Source of the DNA: Wyeomyia smithii
Lineage: Eukaryota; Arthropoda; Insecta; Diptera; Culicidae
DNA length: 64,000 bases
NCBI RefSeq assembly: GCF_029784165.1
Contig: NC_073696.1
Location: 54,002,881-54,066,880 of the forward strand
Direction of reading: 5' to 3'
The translations under genes and the position numbers were made by a program. Positions 19,313-31,793 of this stretch are shown here, one piece after another. The notes beneath the pieces are model-generated. The model saw only the letters and a program-made list of their open reading frames with translations, ran no database searches and had not been told where the DNA came from. Each line of letters starts with the position of its first letter. Within the stretch, counting starts at the first letter, position 1.

Positions 19313-21295
19313 ATTTATTTTACTTACTTTACTTTACTTTTACGGCGACAGACCGATTATCGATCCAATGTCGAATCCAGAATACGTCGCCATGTCACTC
19401 GGTCTTTGGCTGCTATCCTCCAATCTCCCCTAACATCTATTTCGCGGGCTTCCTTGTCGACAGCACACATCCAATAAGTGCGGGGCCTACCTCGAAGTCG
19501 CCGGGCTCTATCGGAATTTCTGCTAAAAATAGTCTCCGCTGGTCGTTCTTCCGGCATTCTGGCTACATGCCCAGCTCACTGCAACCTGCCGTGTTTTATC
19601 CGCTAAACTATATCCGCCGATTTGTACATCTAGTACACTTCATGCGTCTGCGCCGAACACCATTTTCTAGTTTGCCGCCAAGAATTGAACGCAAAATCCT
19701 ACGTTAAAAAACACCAAGAGCTCGCCGATCGGCATATTTCAACGTCCATCCTTTATGGCCGTAGAGGACCACGGATACAAATTGTGTTTCGTAGACTGCA
19801 AGTTTAGTACGGGTTTGCAGGCTACGAGAACTCAGCTGGGTACGTAATCCGTAGAAGGCCCTGTTTGCAGTGGCTATCCGCCTTTTTATCTCACGGCTAA
19901 CCTCGTTGTCACATGTCACTCATGTACCCTGATAAATAAATTTGTCGACTACTTCAAAATTTTCCCCATCTAACAACACCTCAGCACCGCTCTCCATCAA
20001 CCACCATGTATTTCGTTTTGGATGATGAGCCCTATTCTCGCAGCTTACCTCCTGATGATGAGCCCTATTCTCGCAGCTTACCTCCTGAGAGATTAGAAGG
20101 CCTCTTCCACTGCTCTTCGGTTGATACCAATGATGTCGATATCGTCCGCAAAAGCAGTATGTGAGACTTTCGGCTATCCTGACTCATGATATAGAGCCTC
20201 CAAGGGTGGCACGTATCAGCCTAATTAGTTTTGTTTGGTAAACTATGTTTGAGCATAATTCACCATAACTCATTTCTCTTAACTGTATCGTACGATGCCC
20301 TAAAGTTAATAAACAGATGGTGAGACTGCAAGTTGAATTCCCGAAATTTATCTAGGATCTGTCGCATGGTGAACATTTGGTCCGTAGTGGAGCGTCCCGC
20401 TCAAAAACCACATTGGTAATTGCCAACAAAGGTCTCCGATAAAGGCCTCAGTCTATGTAATAGAATAAGGGAGATAATTTTGTAAACGGTGTTGAGTAGG
20501 GTTATGCCCCGATAATTACTAAACTCCAGATGGTGGCCTTTCTTGTAGATCGGACATATGAGACCCTCCAACCAGTCCGAGGGCAATTCTTCATCGGACC
20601 ACACTCTCAGCATGATCCGGTGTAAAACACGATACAGCTGTTCGCTCCCGACTTTAAAAAGTTCGGCTGGAATGCCGTCGATACCTGCTGCTTTGCAGTT
20701 CCTCAGCTCTTTCACTGCTTTCTTAACCTCGTCCATGGATGGTGGGTCCACAGCTTTGCCATCATCCTCAATTCAACAGCACATTAAAGTGTCCCTTCCA
20801 ACGCCTGGCCACCTCCGGTCTATCGGTAATCAGGTTCCCCTCCCTACCGTTGCACATGACAGGGGCTGACATGTTTCGGTTCCTGATTCCATTAATCTTC
20901 TTGTAGAAGTTTCTCACTTCGTGCCTTGAGAAGCAACCTTCCGCCTCCGCAAGAATACGCTCCCAATGCTGTCGTTACTTCCGGTAATGGAGTCTTTTTT
21001 CAACAGTTCTAGCTTCCCAGTATCTTCCTACGCTCTGACGAGTCACAGTCGTGGCTAACATGTGAACTTTGGCGCGGTTTTTTTCATTGGCCGCTCGCTG
21101 GCACTCAGCGTCTAACCACTCATTAGACGTGGCTATCGCAGATGTACCTAACACTTCTCCCGCTGTGGTGCTGATTGTACTGTGGACATGCCTCCACTAT
21201 TCTTTCAGGCTACCTGCAACTTGATTCTCGATCCGCTCATCAACTTTCTGCAGGTATTCTGTATCCACTTCTCTGACCTACACTTCGTTAGTATG
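19313..21295 (-). pseudogene. RTE-type LINE fragment: linker and reverse transcriptase, 5' truncated
   Basis: The 3' end (left side) is a short AAAGT-type simple repeat at about 19317-19345, as in the fuller copy at 31.5-34.4 kb. Going up the minus strand one meets the C-terminal tail (about 19.36-19.56 kb), a segment with CDNEVSREIKRR (19.7-19.92 kb), RT motifs, and a well preserved stretch at 20401-20751 with KAAGIDGIPAELFK, ICPIYKKG and NYRGITLLN. The linker upstream reaches about 21.29 kb; the endonuclease is missing. Multiple stops and frameshifts are present. Confidence 0.8.
20021..20086 (+). repeat. Perfect tandem duplication, 2 x 33 bp, inside the RTE fragment
   Basis: The 33-base unit starting GATGATGAGCCCTATTCTCG occurs twice back to back (20021-20053 and 20054-20086) with no differences. 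It is a recent local duplication in the dead LINE; 33 is a multiple of three, so it would add 11 codons without shifting frame. Confidence 0.9.
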
Positions 21296-22780
21296 GTGGC
21301 CGAAAACCGAAGAATCCGCCGCCAGAACAAAGCTAGATAAAGTTCAACGACTTGCGGGCATTGCTATAACAGGAGCAATGAGCCCCATCAAAAGCTCTTG
21401 GTGCAATTCTTCATATGTTGCCGTTGTACGAATACGTGCAACTAGAAGCAGAAAAAAGTGCATTGAGGCTCAAACGAACAAAAACTATCTTGTCAGGTGA
21501 TCTTTTGGGTCACCTGACTATACTGGACTTTTTCAAAAGAGGGCCAGTGATAAGTATGAATGGAGACTGGATGGCACCTCAGGATAATCATGATATTCTC
21601 TACAAGGTATGCGAAACATCGCGTACAGACTGGGAAGTCGAAGTTCCTGATATCCGTCCCGGTTCAACGATATTTTTCACAGATGGCTCAAAAACAGGTA
21701 CAAAAACTGGTGCAGGAATCTTCGGTCCTGGAGTTAATATTTCAGTGGCTATGGGACACTGGCCAACGGTGTTTCAAGCAGAGATTTTTGCAATCCTTGA
21801 ATGTGCGTATCTGACTAGAAAACAGGGCCGGATTTAGACGCTGGGAAGCCCGGGGCAAATTTGTCTGTGAGGCCCTCTTTTCTTAAAACTTTTATAGGTA
21901 ACGTTTCTGGAAGGTGACGAGCAAAAAAAAAAGATCGCCCAAGGACTAGGGGGGCCCCTTGCATCGGGAGGCCCGGGGCATTTGCCCCCTTTGCCCCCCC
22001 TCAAATCCGGGCCTGCTAGAAAATACAAACATGCCAATATTTGTATTTTCTCTGACAGTCAAGCAGCGCTGAAAGCACTTGGTGCTTATAAATGTACTTC
22101 CAAGATTGTCTGGGAATGTATTATCACATTGCGACAGCTGTGTCAAACAAACTCAGTAAATTTGTAATGGGTTCCAGGACATTGTGGCATTGGTGGGAAT
22201 GAAAGGGCATACGAACTTGCAAAACAAGGATCTAACTCACAGTTTATCGGCCCAGAACCTTTCTGCGGTATATCAAACTGTGCAATGAAAATGGAGCTTA
22301 AACGCTGGGAGAAACAAAAAGTGGTAACCAATTGGTTGGATGTCAAAAAGCGTTCCCAATCTAAAAGATTTATAACACCAAACGAAAACCATCCAAAAAA
22401 GCTACTAGAGCTCAACAAAAGAGCTCTTTGTACATATGTCGGCCTAGTAATAGGGCACTGTCCGAGTAGATATCATTTAAAGAACATTGGCCGGGTTCAG
22501 GATGATATCTGTCGCTTTTGTAATACGGAACGCGAGACATAGGAACATCTGCTTTGCAGTTGTGGTGCATTATTTAAACGCAGATCAAGGCTTCTTGGCA
22601 GTGGCTTCCTACAGCCCAAAGAGATTTGGTCTTTGAATCCTGGAAAGGTGATTGGCTTCATAAACCATATTTCACCTGACTGGGAGCGTGTCGGTGCAGG
22701 TACCTGATCACTCACAACAATAGTGGTCATTGTATTTTGCAAAGGGACACGTATAGCAATTGACTGGGATATATTACAAA
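21296..22780 (+). pseudogene. I/LOA-type LINE fragment: end of RT, RNase H and zinc-knuckle tail (copy A)
   Basis: Begins at an RT C-terminal motif (WWPKTEES, LDKVQRLAGIAITGAM), then MLPLYEYVQLEAEKSAL, RNase H (FFTDGSKTGTKTGAGI about 21675, AEIFAILE, SDSQAALKAL, WVPGHCGI) and a tail with GHCPSRYH and a Cys-His cluster near 22505-22560. RNase H is split by a hAT MITE (21823-22015). A TAA near 22165 replaces the expected Tyr codon before WVPGH, and a TAG near 22540 interrupts the tail. The domain order identifies an RNase H-bearing I/LOA LINE. No activity is possible. Confidence 0.8.
21823..22015. mobile_element. hAT-type MITE (193 bp) with 8-bp target duplication
   Basis: Terminal inverted repeats begin CAGGGCCGGATTTAG on the left and, read inward from the right, CAGGCCCGGATTTGAG. 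The identical 8-bp direct repeats CTAGAAAA flank it (21815-21822 and 22016-22023), the duplication length expected for hAT elements. Removing the element and one repeat joins the two RNase H halves of the host LINE in frame, which proves a secondary insertion. There is no coding capacity. Confidence 0.92.
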
Positions 22781-22804
22781 AGTTCACATCAATGGACAAC
22801 GTAA

Positions 22805-24530
22805 TCCTAATTCCCTAACAAAAAAATTAATCCACTTCTCCAGTTGAGAGCCGCTGGATGCTCAACTGTATTTTTCTGGTCGTCCTGGATTTCAACACTT
22901 CGGACAACAGGGCGCGAGTCCAGAGTAGTGTCTGGCCCGCTCATTACCATCATGTCGCTCCGCACACACGCAAAACGAGGACATACGACGAAGACATGCT
23001 CAGCAGTCTCTTCCGCATCTACGCACTCGGGGCACATGGGGGACCCCGCATTCCCGAACCTGTATAGGTACTGCCTGAAGTAACCATGACCAGACAGGAT
23101 CTGTGACAGGTGGAAGTTAGCTTCTCCATGGCGTCTACCGACCCACCCGGAAACCACCGCAATAAGTCGGTGCGTCCATTTACCTTTCGTGGAATTGGAC
23201 CATTCCTGCTGCCATCTGATCATCGATAGTGATCTCCTGGTACCTCGTATGCCCGTTGTGTAACGTTGGTAGAAGCATTCTACGTCCTCCCTAATGGCTA
23301 TGCTGATAGGCATCATGCCGGACAGGACGCGTCGTATGACACTGTACGGAACGCACTCGCAACCCTCAGGCACATGACCATGTAGGTACTTTCCAGTATG
23401 CCACGATAACTGTTAGTACCTAGTGCTTTGAACCACACTGGGCCTCCATACCTAAGTATGGACGAAACCATGCTGGCAAGAGGTTTACGCTTGCTGACAT
23501 TCACCACTGAGCTATTCGACATCATTCGAGATAGTACTGCAATAGCCGTTGAAGTTGCAAGCATAGTTGACGTGACTCTTATATGAGAGCTTATCGTCAA
23601 CAATAACCCCGAAGAGCTTCAAAGATCGTTTTGAGGTGATGGTGCAGTCTCCGACTCTGACCACCGCCTGTTTCTCTGATTGAAGGTTATTCACAACCGT
23701 GATCTCCGTCTTATGGTGCGTTAACTCCAGTTTCCTGTAGTACATCCAGTTCTCGACCTTGCGTATACATTACGCGGCTGTCAACTCGACCTCTTCGATC
23801 GAAACGCGGTAGACCTCTAGCGTTATGTCGTCAGCAAAGCCTACGATCACAACTCCTATAGGGAACTTGAGTTTCAACACATTCCCCAACACCGGTCGCA
23901 GGATAGAACCTTGCGGAACTCCTGCGGTAATTGGGACGCACTTCCGGTACATGGATGCTCCTGAGCGCAAGCGCTATGGAGTCCCAACTAGCTTCATTGA
24001 ACGCATTCTTCACGTCGGCGTGACGATTGTGCAATAGCGTATGCCCCTTCTCTTGCGCTGGAGTGCTACCTCCACCGTCTTGGTGACAGAGAGGATAGCA
24101 TCCAGCGTGGACCTGCCCTTCCGGAAACCGAACTGGTTACTTGCCAGACCGTTTACACCCTCTGGGTACCTCACCAGTCTGTTAAGGATAATCTCGAGCA
24201 TCTTGCCCGCAGTGTCCAGCAGGCAGATAGGCCTGTATACCGATGGGTCACTTGGCGGTTTCCCGGCTTTCGGCAGTAAGACCAAATTTTGGTTACACCT
24301 GTCCGGGAGCAGGCAGTCATCCAGGCACCTCTGCATGACTGCCCGAAACAGCCCGAGGGCCGTTTTAATCGCCAGCCTGATTGCCTGATTGAGAGATTTC
24401 ATCCGTTACCGGTGCCTTGTTCACCCTTAGGGAGTTGGCGGTCACGATGAGTTCCTCATTTGTAACCCTAACCTCTCCCTTAATCCAACACGGCTGTCGT
24501 CGCTCACGGATTGGATGTTCGACAGGTTGG
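22805..24530 (-). pseudogene. R1-clade LINE fragment: RT and C-terminal zinc knuckle, decayed
   Basis: On the minus strand: 24.4-24.5 kb with an ELIVTANSLRVNKAP motif; 24.0-24.4 kb with LLPKAGKPPSDPSVYRPICL and NQFGFRKGRSTLDA; 23.77-23.97 kb with GVPQGS and GFADD (RT active site); 23.5-23.75 kb with KLELTHHKTE; and 22.81-23.37 kb with HGYFRQYLYRFG and a C-x2-C...H...C knuckle (CPECVDAEETAEHVFVVCPRF). This is the typical order of R1-like non-LTR elements. Frameshifts separate each segment, and the 5' part is missing. Confidence 0.82.
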
Positions 24531-25340
24531 CCGACCATTGTAACGTTGGTTGGTCTGGTGCAAGGGGACGGGCTTTCCAAATTGCTGTTTAACATAGCCT
24601 TGGAAGGTACTATACGAAGTCTCACATGCTTCTAGGTTTTGCGGACAACATCACCGTCATCGGTGTTAATCGTAAAGCGTTAGAGGAGGCCTTTACTGCT
24701 GTCAGAAGGAAAGCTGCGAGAATCAGACTAACCAAAAACACTGCCCAAACGAAGTATATGGTGACTAACTTTTTTAGAACGTGGTAAATCCTCGGGCATT
24801 GGTACTGCGGTGGTGATGGATGGCGATACATTCGAGGCGGTTGACGAATTTCGGCAGCGAACAGAGCTTATTACGGATTACGCAGTCTGCTATGATCCAG
24901 CCTACATAATTTTCGTTCTTCAAGACGCTGATCCTCCCGGTGGTGCGCTAGAGATCGTCTTCGAGCGTAGAATCCTGCGATTAATTCAATACGTTGGAAT
25001 CACAGAGAAGATTTTCAAAGACAATTCAGAATGTTTATGAATATTTGTTGAAGAGACTGTTTGTATAAAAATGTAAAAAAAAAAATATTATCTATGGCAA
25101 GCTGTAAAGAAAGATGTGGGGTCAATAATACGTATGGCGGAAGAGTGACCGGGAAAGACAATTTTCAGCTGAAATCTGGATAGAAGACGACGACTTCGAC
25201 ACAGAACCCGAACGCGTTAGATATGCTGTCCATGAGTATGCCCGAGCAACGGGTGTGAAGAGGGCTGGAGAGGAGCAGTACAAGACCGAGGTGTGTGGAG
25301 GCGTATTTTAGATTCAGTATAGGATCTCTACGATCTATCG
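24531..25340 (+). pseudogene. RTE-type LINE remnant, plus strand
   Basis: Around 24,545-24,770 the frames contain GLVQGDGLSKLLFNIALEG and, after a frameshift, SHMLLGF-ADNIT-VIGVNRKALEEAF, the RT core also seen in the 33.5-kb copy. Downstream (24,940-25,340) are FERRIL and a basic tail resembling the RTE C-terminus, with large gaps. It adjoins the R1 fragment in opposite orientation. Confidence 0.65.
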
Positions 25341-26190
25341 GCATGAAAGTAAATGTTCAAGTTTCTTTCGACTCAACACTCATAGGAACTGAAAACGTGC
25401 AACATATAGAAATCTATTAATAACTTTTCATCGAGTAGGGATTTATTTCGCGCCACTTCTTCAGGAAGACTACCAGTCACAATGCTAGTTTGATCGACAC
25501 TGCTTCTGATGACTTGTTGCGGCATTTTATCATTCCTTACCATAATGAGAGTAAGAGTAACTAGAGATACTTAGTTTATATTCACCACAGATCTGCCAGA
25601 GAAACTTATCGTTAATTAAGATGACCGTGGCACGCCCATGAATTCCTCTTAGAATCTTTCACAACAAGCAAATGATTTCAAGTCATTCATTCATTCATTC
25701 ACAAGAAAATCATATGGTATCTAAAAATAGCACATTTTTAATCACTTAAAATTTACCTCCATGTACGTCGCTCACGGATTTTCGTGGCAAAAGTTGTTGT
25801 TCATTTTCACACCACTTTTTATTCAAAATATTCAATAGTATTTAATAAAAGTTGATTTAGGTTAGGAAAAATGAATCAGTTCTTGTTCGAAACAATGTAT
25901 TTTTTTAGACTGAATTTTGCTTCTTCAGTTTTTTTTATTGTCCTGAATGTATTATTGAACAGATTTCATATTACGAAAAACTTTTCGCTACATATACTGG
26001 GCCATCGAATCATGTATTCAAGGAATATGAATACCGCACTAATAGAGAAGAGTTGCACACATAAATAAACTTACTATTGTTGGAATAAGGCAACTAAATT
26101 GCGGATAATGAATACAAAACATTATTAGGTAATTATTTTTGAACGGCAAAACTCCCTGATAATTCCAGGTTCTTCTGAACGCTATATATT
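25341..26190. other. Noncoding, AT-rich
   Basis: I see no gene. A short (CATT)n run lies at about 25683-25700. Confidence 0.4.
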
Positions 26191-26194
26191 CCAC

Positions 26195-26563
26195 AGAAGA
26201 GAGAGAGAGAGAAGAGAGAAAGCGAGAGAGGGGGAGAAAAGCGAGCTGACAGTACAGAGAGTACAGAAAAAAGAGTGATAATAGTATAAAGAACGAGAAA
26301 AAGAAATAAAAACAGTAAGTCTGAAATCAAATCGATGCGATAAAAAAAGAGAAAAGAGCGAGAGGAAGTGGCAAGAAAAAATAGGAAAGTAAAAAGGAAT
26401 TGTGAGAGAGAATTTGAAGAAAACGAGAAGGGAGATGAGAGTAAAGAAATAAAGGAGTGTAGAGAAAAACGATGAGATAGAAGAGTGTGAGAGAAAAATG
26501 ACGAATATTTGCCCCGATAAATACAATCGAGAAGAGAGAAAAAAGGATCGGGCGTAGCATAAG

Positions 26564-26613
<50 letters not shown>

Positions 26614-26740
26614 GCAAGAATAGAACGAGAGAAATGAGATCTCTCCCTTCATATTTCTCTTTCTCTACTAATGAGAGGGAAAAGAAGTAAGATGCAAGCA
26701 AAAAAAAAATAGAGAGAGTATAGGATAAAAAGAATTGCAA
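26195..26740. repeat. Purine-rich low-complexity tract with (GA)n microsatellite
   Basis: Over 500 bases are mostly A and G on the plus strand, including a long GA run at about 26568-26608. The matching minus-strand ORFs, rich in Ser/Leu/Phe, are a by-product of the CT-rich complement and not genes. Confidence 0.85.
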
Positions 26741-29700
26741 GGATAATTGTGTTTTTTTGATGGTTTTTTTTTTTTCAATCTCTAATAATATCCCCGAAAT
26801 ACTTCCACAAAATGATACATTTTCCATTGTTTATTATATTTTGCTCTAGTTTAGATTCATAAACTTTCACCAATTCTTGTTGATTGCAGAATTTTTATAG
26901 TGAAAAATTTAGCATGTTTTTCTTTAGGGCGCCTTTTTTAAATTATGATTATCATTTACTTTTAAACAAGGTTTACCTTCAAAGCATTAAATTGGTCCAA
27001 GCTTATAGAGTCAACTTTTATTACTTCACATGATAACTGACGTATCTGCAAATTGTTCGTAACCAACGTATCCCAAAATTGTTCCACTATTTATTCATCT
27101 ATAGACATTTAGACAATTATAATCCATCATGTGATTGAACAGCCATTACCGTTCTAAATCTATTGTATCATTCGTGACGATTTCATTTTCGCTTTCACAT
27201 AACAGAGTATAGTATAGAAAACAAAGACGCAATCCTACGTCAAAAGTTGCGTGTTAAAACGGTTACAATGGCTAATGTTAGACATAAAATACACAATTTA
27301 ATAATTTTGATTCGATATCCATTGCAAATATATTTGATATTCCGTCTTAGCCCAAATTTTCAACACAAATGCTGGTACTGTTCTGCCAGTGAAATGAACT
27401 TTATCCCTGAAATATGCCGTTCGAGTCGACTCCAGATAAGATGCAGAAGCATGCTTCTTACTGGCAGGAACGGCTGAAACTGCATCTTAGCAACCAATCT
27501 CCCAAGCACTTATATTATACGGTACTTCGTCGCGCAAGATTAAATCAATCAAAATAATATGCTATTCGATTGTACGTACGCACCCTGTGCGTACGTTTGC
27601 GAGCACGTCTCGATGCGTTGATATATTAATTATGACTAATTGCTATGACAAGCTTTGCGGCAAATTTATCCTGCATGGCAAGAAGCATACTGTTCTTTGC
27701 TGAAGCCAACATAATCCCAAAATGCCCAATGAGCTGTCAACTCCATGATAAGAAATATAGGTATTGTTTCATCAGAGCAAAGAACCAAATGAGGATCGTT
27801 CCTTCTTACGTAAGCCACCGCTGGCTATTTTCGCCATACAGCAAGAAAGACAATCACCGGTAGTCATATAGGCGAAATGAAAAAGCGAAGAAAGTCGTCC
27901 CTTCCGGCCGCCCTCCGTTGACGAAAAATGCACGAAAGAAAATCTATTAGGTAATCACCGACAAAGCATTGAACGGACTGATAAAAGAAAAATATTTGCG
28001 CACATACAGAACCACATACGCGGCCTGCGGGCTGACAGACGTTTGTTTTTTCTACACGTCTGTTGGCGTTTGTATTTCAATTTAATTGTAGCGAATTTAA
28101 TAAGCCAACAGAGGAAAATGATTCGAAGAAATTCGTTTGTTCATGCAAATTGCTATTCCGTTTGATCGTCGCTGGCATGTCTGTTGCATAAACGAAGAAA
28201 AATCTGTCCCGAAAGATTAGAAAGAACAGTACTTAGATGGAACGGAATTTCCAACTCTCCGTGAGTTCCATCCTTGCAACAAGATGGGCATGTGCACGTC
28301 TCACCCTCATCAAGCTGGCAGTCTTTCATTTCGGCCGACATACGTCACTCATCCGTCTGCTCATCAGGATTCATCACCGATTGCGGCTTGGCTTGAAACC
28401 ACACCAAAACCGGATAAAAAATTATCTGCACTGCGATGTGACGTGTGTTGATGGGGAATGCAAAAAAATACGAGCTAATATCAGCACACGTAGGTTCCAA
28501 CTCCAGATAGGTTGCACTGCCTTCTTTCTATGGATACTTTTTTTTTACTTGCAGTTATCTGCGCCGAGGTGGGTTTCCGATTGCGAGATGCAACCGAGGT
28601 CAGGGCCAAAAGAAAACGAGATTTCTTCTGCAACTTCATGCACCTCATATCAATGTCACTCAAAAACCGTAGCACTCGTGGCTCGACGGTACGCTAAACT
28701 TTTCGGACACTTGAGTGACAGTTATAAAATCTTTAAAATATTTATTACAGTAATTTTGAATGCGTCAGTCAGGGTTCGGGTGTGACTGCGCTGCGCCGGG
28801 AACTGGCACGGCTAGCAGTACGGTGCGAAATGCAAAACCACACGAACACGGCGACCGCGCGCGCTTAGAAAAGGGTTTCCGGTAAAGTGACGGTTCGTCC
28901 AAAGGGAACCCGGCTGTTGGGGGAAATAAAAATCTCTGCAGCGTTTGTGGCTTCACGGATTGTGTGTTCGTTAGGGACAAGCCAGACAAGCGTCGCTTGC
29001 GAGAGAAGGAAAACGGTTCACGGGAGGGGGATTGGGGGGCCTGGCGTTCAAGACGGCGCACTGTCTGGATTACAAAAAAGGGAAACTAGTTTATGGTGTC
29101 GGATGGATGCATTTTTTATTTAGTTTACTGTGTCAGGTTTTCTGCCTCCAAAAAATAGGGTTTAATATCTCAAGGTCACTCGGTGTTGTGCGACCGACAA
29201 AACACTTATCACACTGTCATTAATATTAAGATTAGTTATTAGCTTTTATTGTACTGATAGAAACATAAATTTTTAGGGGCCATAAAATAGTTAGCAATAA
29301 GAATATCTAGTATAACGAAATTTGTTTTATCTTCGGTTTTATTGCCAGGTTTTTAGATATAATTTATTCAGAGTCAGAAATCAATTTCAGCTGCCAATGT
29401 TTTCGTTGTTCGCCGGCTGTTTTGAATAAAGTTTAAAATCTTTTTTTGATATTTTAGCCTTAAGATGTGTTGTCAGTGATGAGAGTTCATATTGAAGCCT
29501 GAAGCGTAAGATCTACTTCAACAATTTTGTCACAAAAATTGGAAGGAATTGATAAATAAAACGACAAAAGAATTAAAAAACATGCCTACACGGATGTTTT
29601 CGTCCGCCATGGCGAATGTTTCGGTTAACTGCCGGAAGGTCGCACGCAAGGGCATTAATTTTTTTAGCGAGGAAGCTAACATAATTACCTACCATGGGAA

Positions 29701-31000
29701 ATTTATTAAACTCAGTTATCTGTTTTCGTTTTTTTTTTACCACCATCTGAAAAAAGTTAATTTTTTAACGCATAAGTTATATTCATAAAAATTATTCATT
29801 TTATTACGACATTTCTCTAAAACGACGGTCCCTTGCAATGTCGCTATAAAGCGATTCGACCGTATGTAATTTTACGGGAATTCTAGAAATTACCGTGTTT
29901 GAATCACGGTACGTAGTTTCATTTAGAGCAGCATTTGCGTAAACTTTTTCTAACTCTCTGTGCGCTTCAGACGCCGTTTTCCTCGAACGAAATGAAAAAA
30001 GTAACACTTCTTAATGACGAACATTTAGAAATGACGAATATTTGGCACAAAATCAGACATTTTTACATAGAAAAAAGTATATGATGCCACAAAAAAATCA
30101 CTAACATGTCGAAGCAGGTTGTGTTTCGCATGTCCCAGCTTGGTTCATCACGTTTTAGATAAGAGGTTTTGGTCAGCCAAAACACGAAAAAAGCATGAAT
30201 ATGTATTAACTATAAAAAAATGGTATTGCTCAGATACATTCGTTATCCAGGTATCAAACTTAATCAAAAGTTGCACTAATTTCGCACAATTTTGAAGTGG
30301 TTTCGCACCATCCAATTTTTGCGTGTATGTTGGGCCTTATTCGAGATTTTGCTTTTTTGCTCTTGGTCTCGAAAGCAGTTTGAAATTGTTTTCTTAATTT
30401 GGAACAGCTCTTTTTACTTTTTCTCGTGCGTAGAAATATTTGTTGTATTAGCGTAATTTATGATATCAGTTTCTGGAGAAAAATAGACTGTTCGGAATAA
30501 CTTCCAATTTTGGTCTCAAGAAGCTTTTTCGCTTTAGTACCGTTTCAACCTAGTTTGAGTCTTATAAGGAACCATTTTCATTAAAACCTCTTTTCTTAAT
30601 TTTCATATTTTAGCTACTTTTCTTTTAATGTTAGTTAAAACAGCGCTGAACCTACTTGGGGTTCATTTACTTTTGTGAAATATTTCATACTTCAAAAGCT
30701 TGTTCTGACTATTTTAAGCCAATTCAAGAGTACCCTTTCATAGAATTCAGAATAATTATATGATGTTCTCTTTCCCGCTTAAGAAACTATTTAGGCTCTA
30801 GTACCGTTTTCAATTATTTTAAGCCTTATGATTAGTTGTGATCGGCAATTTTGGGTAGCAGTCAAAATCATTTTCTCTATCCCTTTTTTATGGTTCAGAG
30901 CCTTCTTGAATTCAATTTAAGATTGATTTCGGTTGTTTTGGGCTCCGTTTGAAGTTTATTTTGTTTGTTTTTATTTGGTATTTATTATATGTTCTAATAA
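26741..31000. other. Noncoding, nothing recognisable
   Basis: Short ORFs only, none with protein-like features. A GC-richer patch at about 28.75-29.05 kb may be regulatory or part of a host transcript, but no promoter element or RNA gene is convincing. Confidence 0.35.
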
Positions 31001-31002
31001 TT

Positions 31003-31112
31003 CATAGGGTATCGAACGTCGTCAGTGGTTTTCTTCGGCAGTTTTTCTGCAGCAATCTTATGCAAAAGGGGGCCGAAGAAAACCACTGACGAAGACGTTC
31101 GATACCCTATGT
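31003..31112. repeat. Hairpin MITE (about 110 bp)
   Basis: Arms 31003-31039 and 31071-31112 are nearly perfect inverted repeats (tips CATAGGGTATCGAACGTC; inner ends TTTTCTTCGGC) around a loop of about 30 bases. The only difference is three extra bases in the right arm. A TA dinucleotide near each tip would fit a mariner-type target site. There is no coding capacity. Confidence 0.8.
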
Positions 31113-31178
31113 GATTAATATATAATTTTAAAATCGTTTCTCATTATTCTCCGGTTCTGCAATAATTTTCGTTTGACA

Positions 31179-31388
31179 AAAAAAAAGCAAAGCCTTGGTG
31201 TTACATTTCGTATCGGAACTTAACCTTCTGTTTGTTATATACAGACGCAGCCAACTGTTAAGTGTACAGGACAATTGCGGGGCTAGCGCTACGATCCTAC
31301 TGACACTAACAGTCTCTCCCGAGCCGAGACTCGAACCTACTACGACCGGCTTGTTAGGCCAGCATCGTACCTCAAGGCCGGCTGGGAT
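31179..31388 (-). mobile_element. tRNA-derived SINE, SINE200-like, with target duplication
   Basis: Read on the minus strand it starts with a tRNA-like head containing an A-box-like segment (TTGAGGTACGATGCTGG) and a clear RNA polymerase III B box (GTAGGTTCGAGTCTC, plus-strand about 31327-31341). A unique body and a short T-rich tail follow. The 8-bp direct repeats GTTTGACA flank it at 31171-31178 and 31389-31396. The body resembles the mosquito SINE200 family as I remember it. The element was presumably transcribed by Pol III and moved by a LINE's machinery. Confidence 0.85.
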
Positions 31389-31793
31389 GTTTGACACCTT
31401 TCCTAATATTCACAATCGGCACTTTGATTATATATTGAGACAATTTTTTGTATTTTTCGTCTTATGAAAGCAGTTTTTGCTACATTCGATATTGAATTAT
31501 GTACTCCCATTTAGAGGTTGGCAAATGGCTGGGCACGTGAAACTTGTGACCCTAATGTGGCCATTCACCTCTGTCCAGCAACTCCTATCCCAACCTCCAC
31601 GTGGTGCCGACCGGTATACGAATAACCTTAGCGGAGATCGGGTAACCAACCCCCGGTGGAAACTATGGTCGTATGCTGACTGGGAAGGGGGTCGTACGCG
31701 GCTGTATCCCCATAGGGGCGGTGTACAACAGCGTCTGACCCGGAGCGGGCGGCTGAATTATGGAATGCTGTATCCTCGCAAGCTACACCTAAG

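Noticed and set aside
18466..21400. Twin-priming inversion of a single I/LOA insertion
   Set aside because: The minus-strand piece includes its own RNase H tail, so it is a separate copy and not the inverted 5' half of the plus-strand copy.
26182..26827. Minus-strand ORFs of 156 and 166 codons rich in Ser, Leu and Phe
   Set aside because: They are translations of the CT-rich complement of a purine-rich repeat tract.
28237..28785. 182-codon plus-strand ORF
   Set aside because: No recognisable motif, overlapping ORFs in other frames, irregular composition; probably chance.
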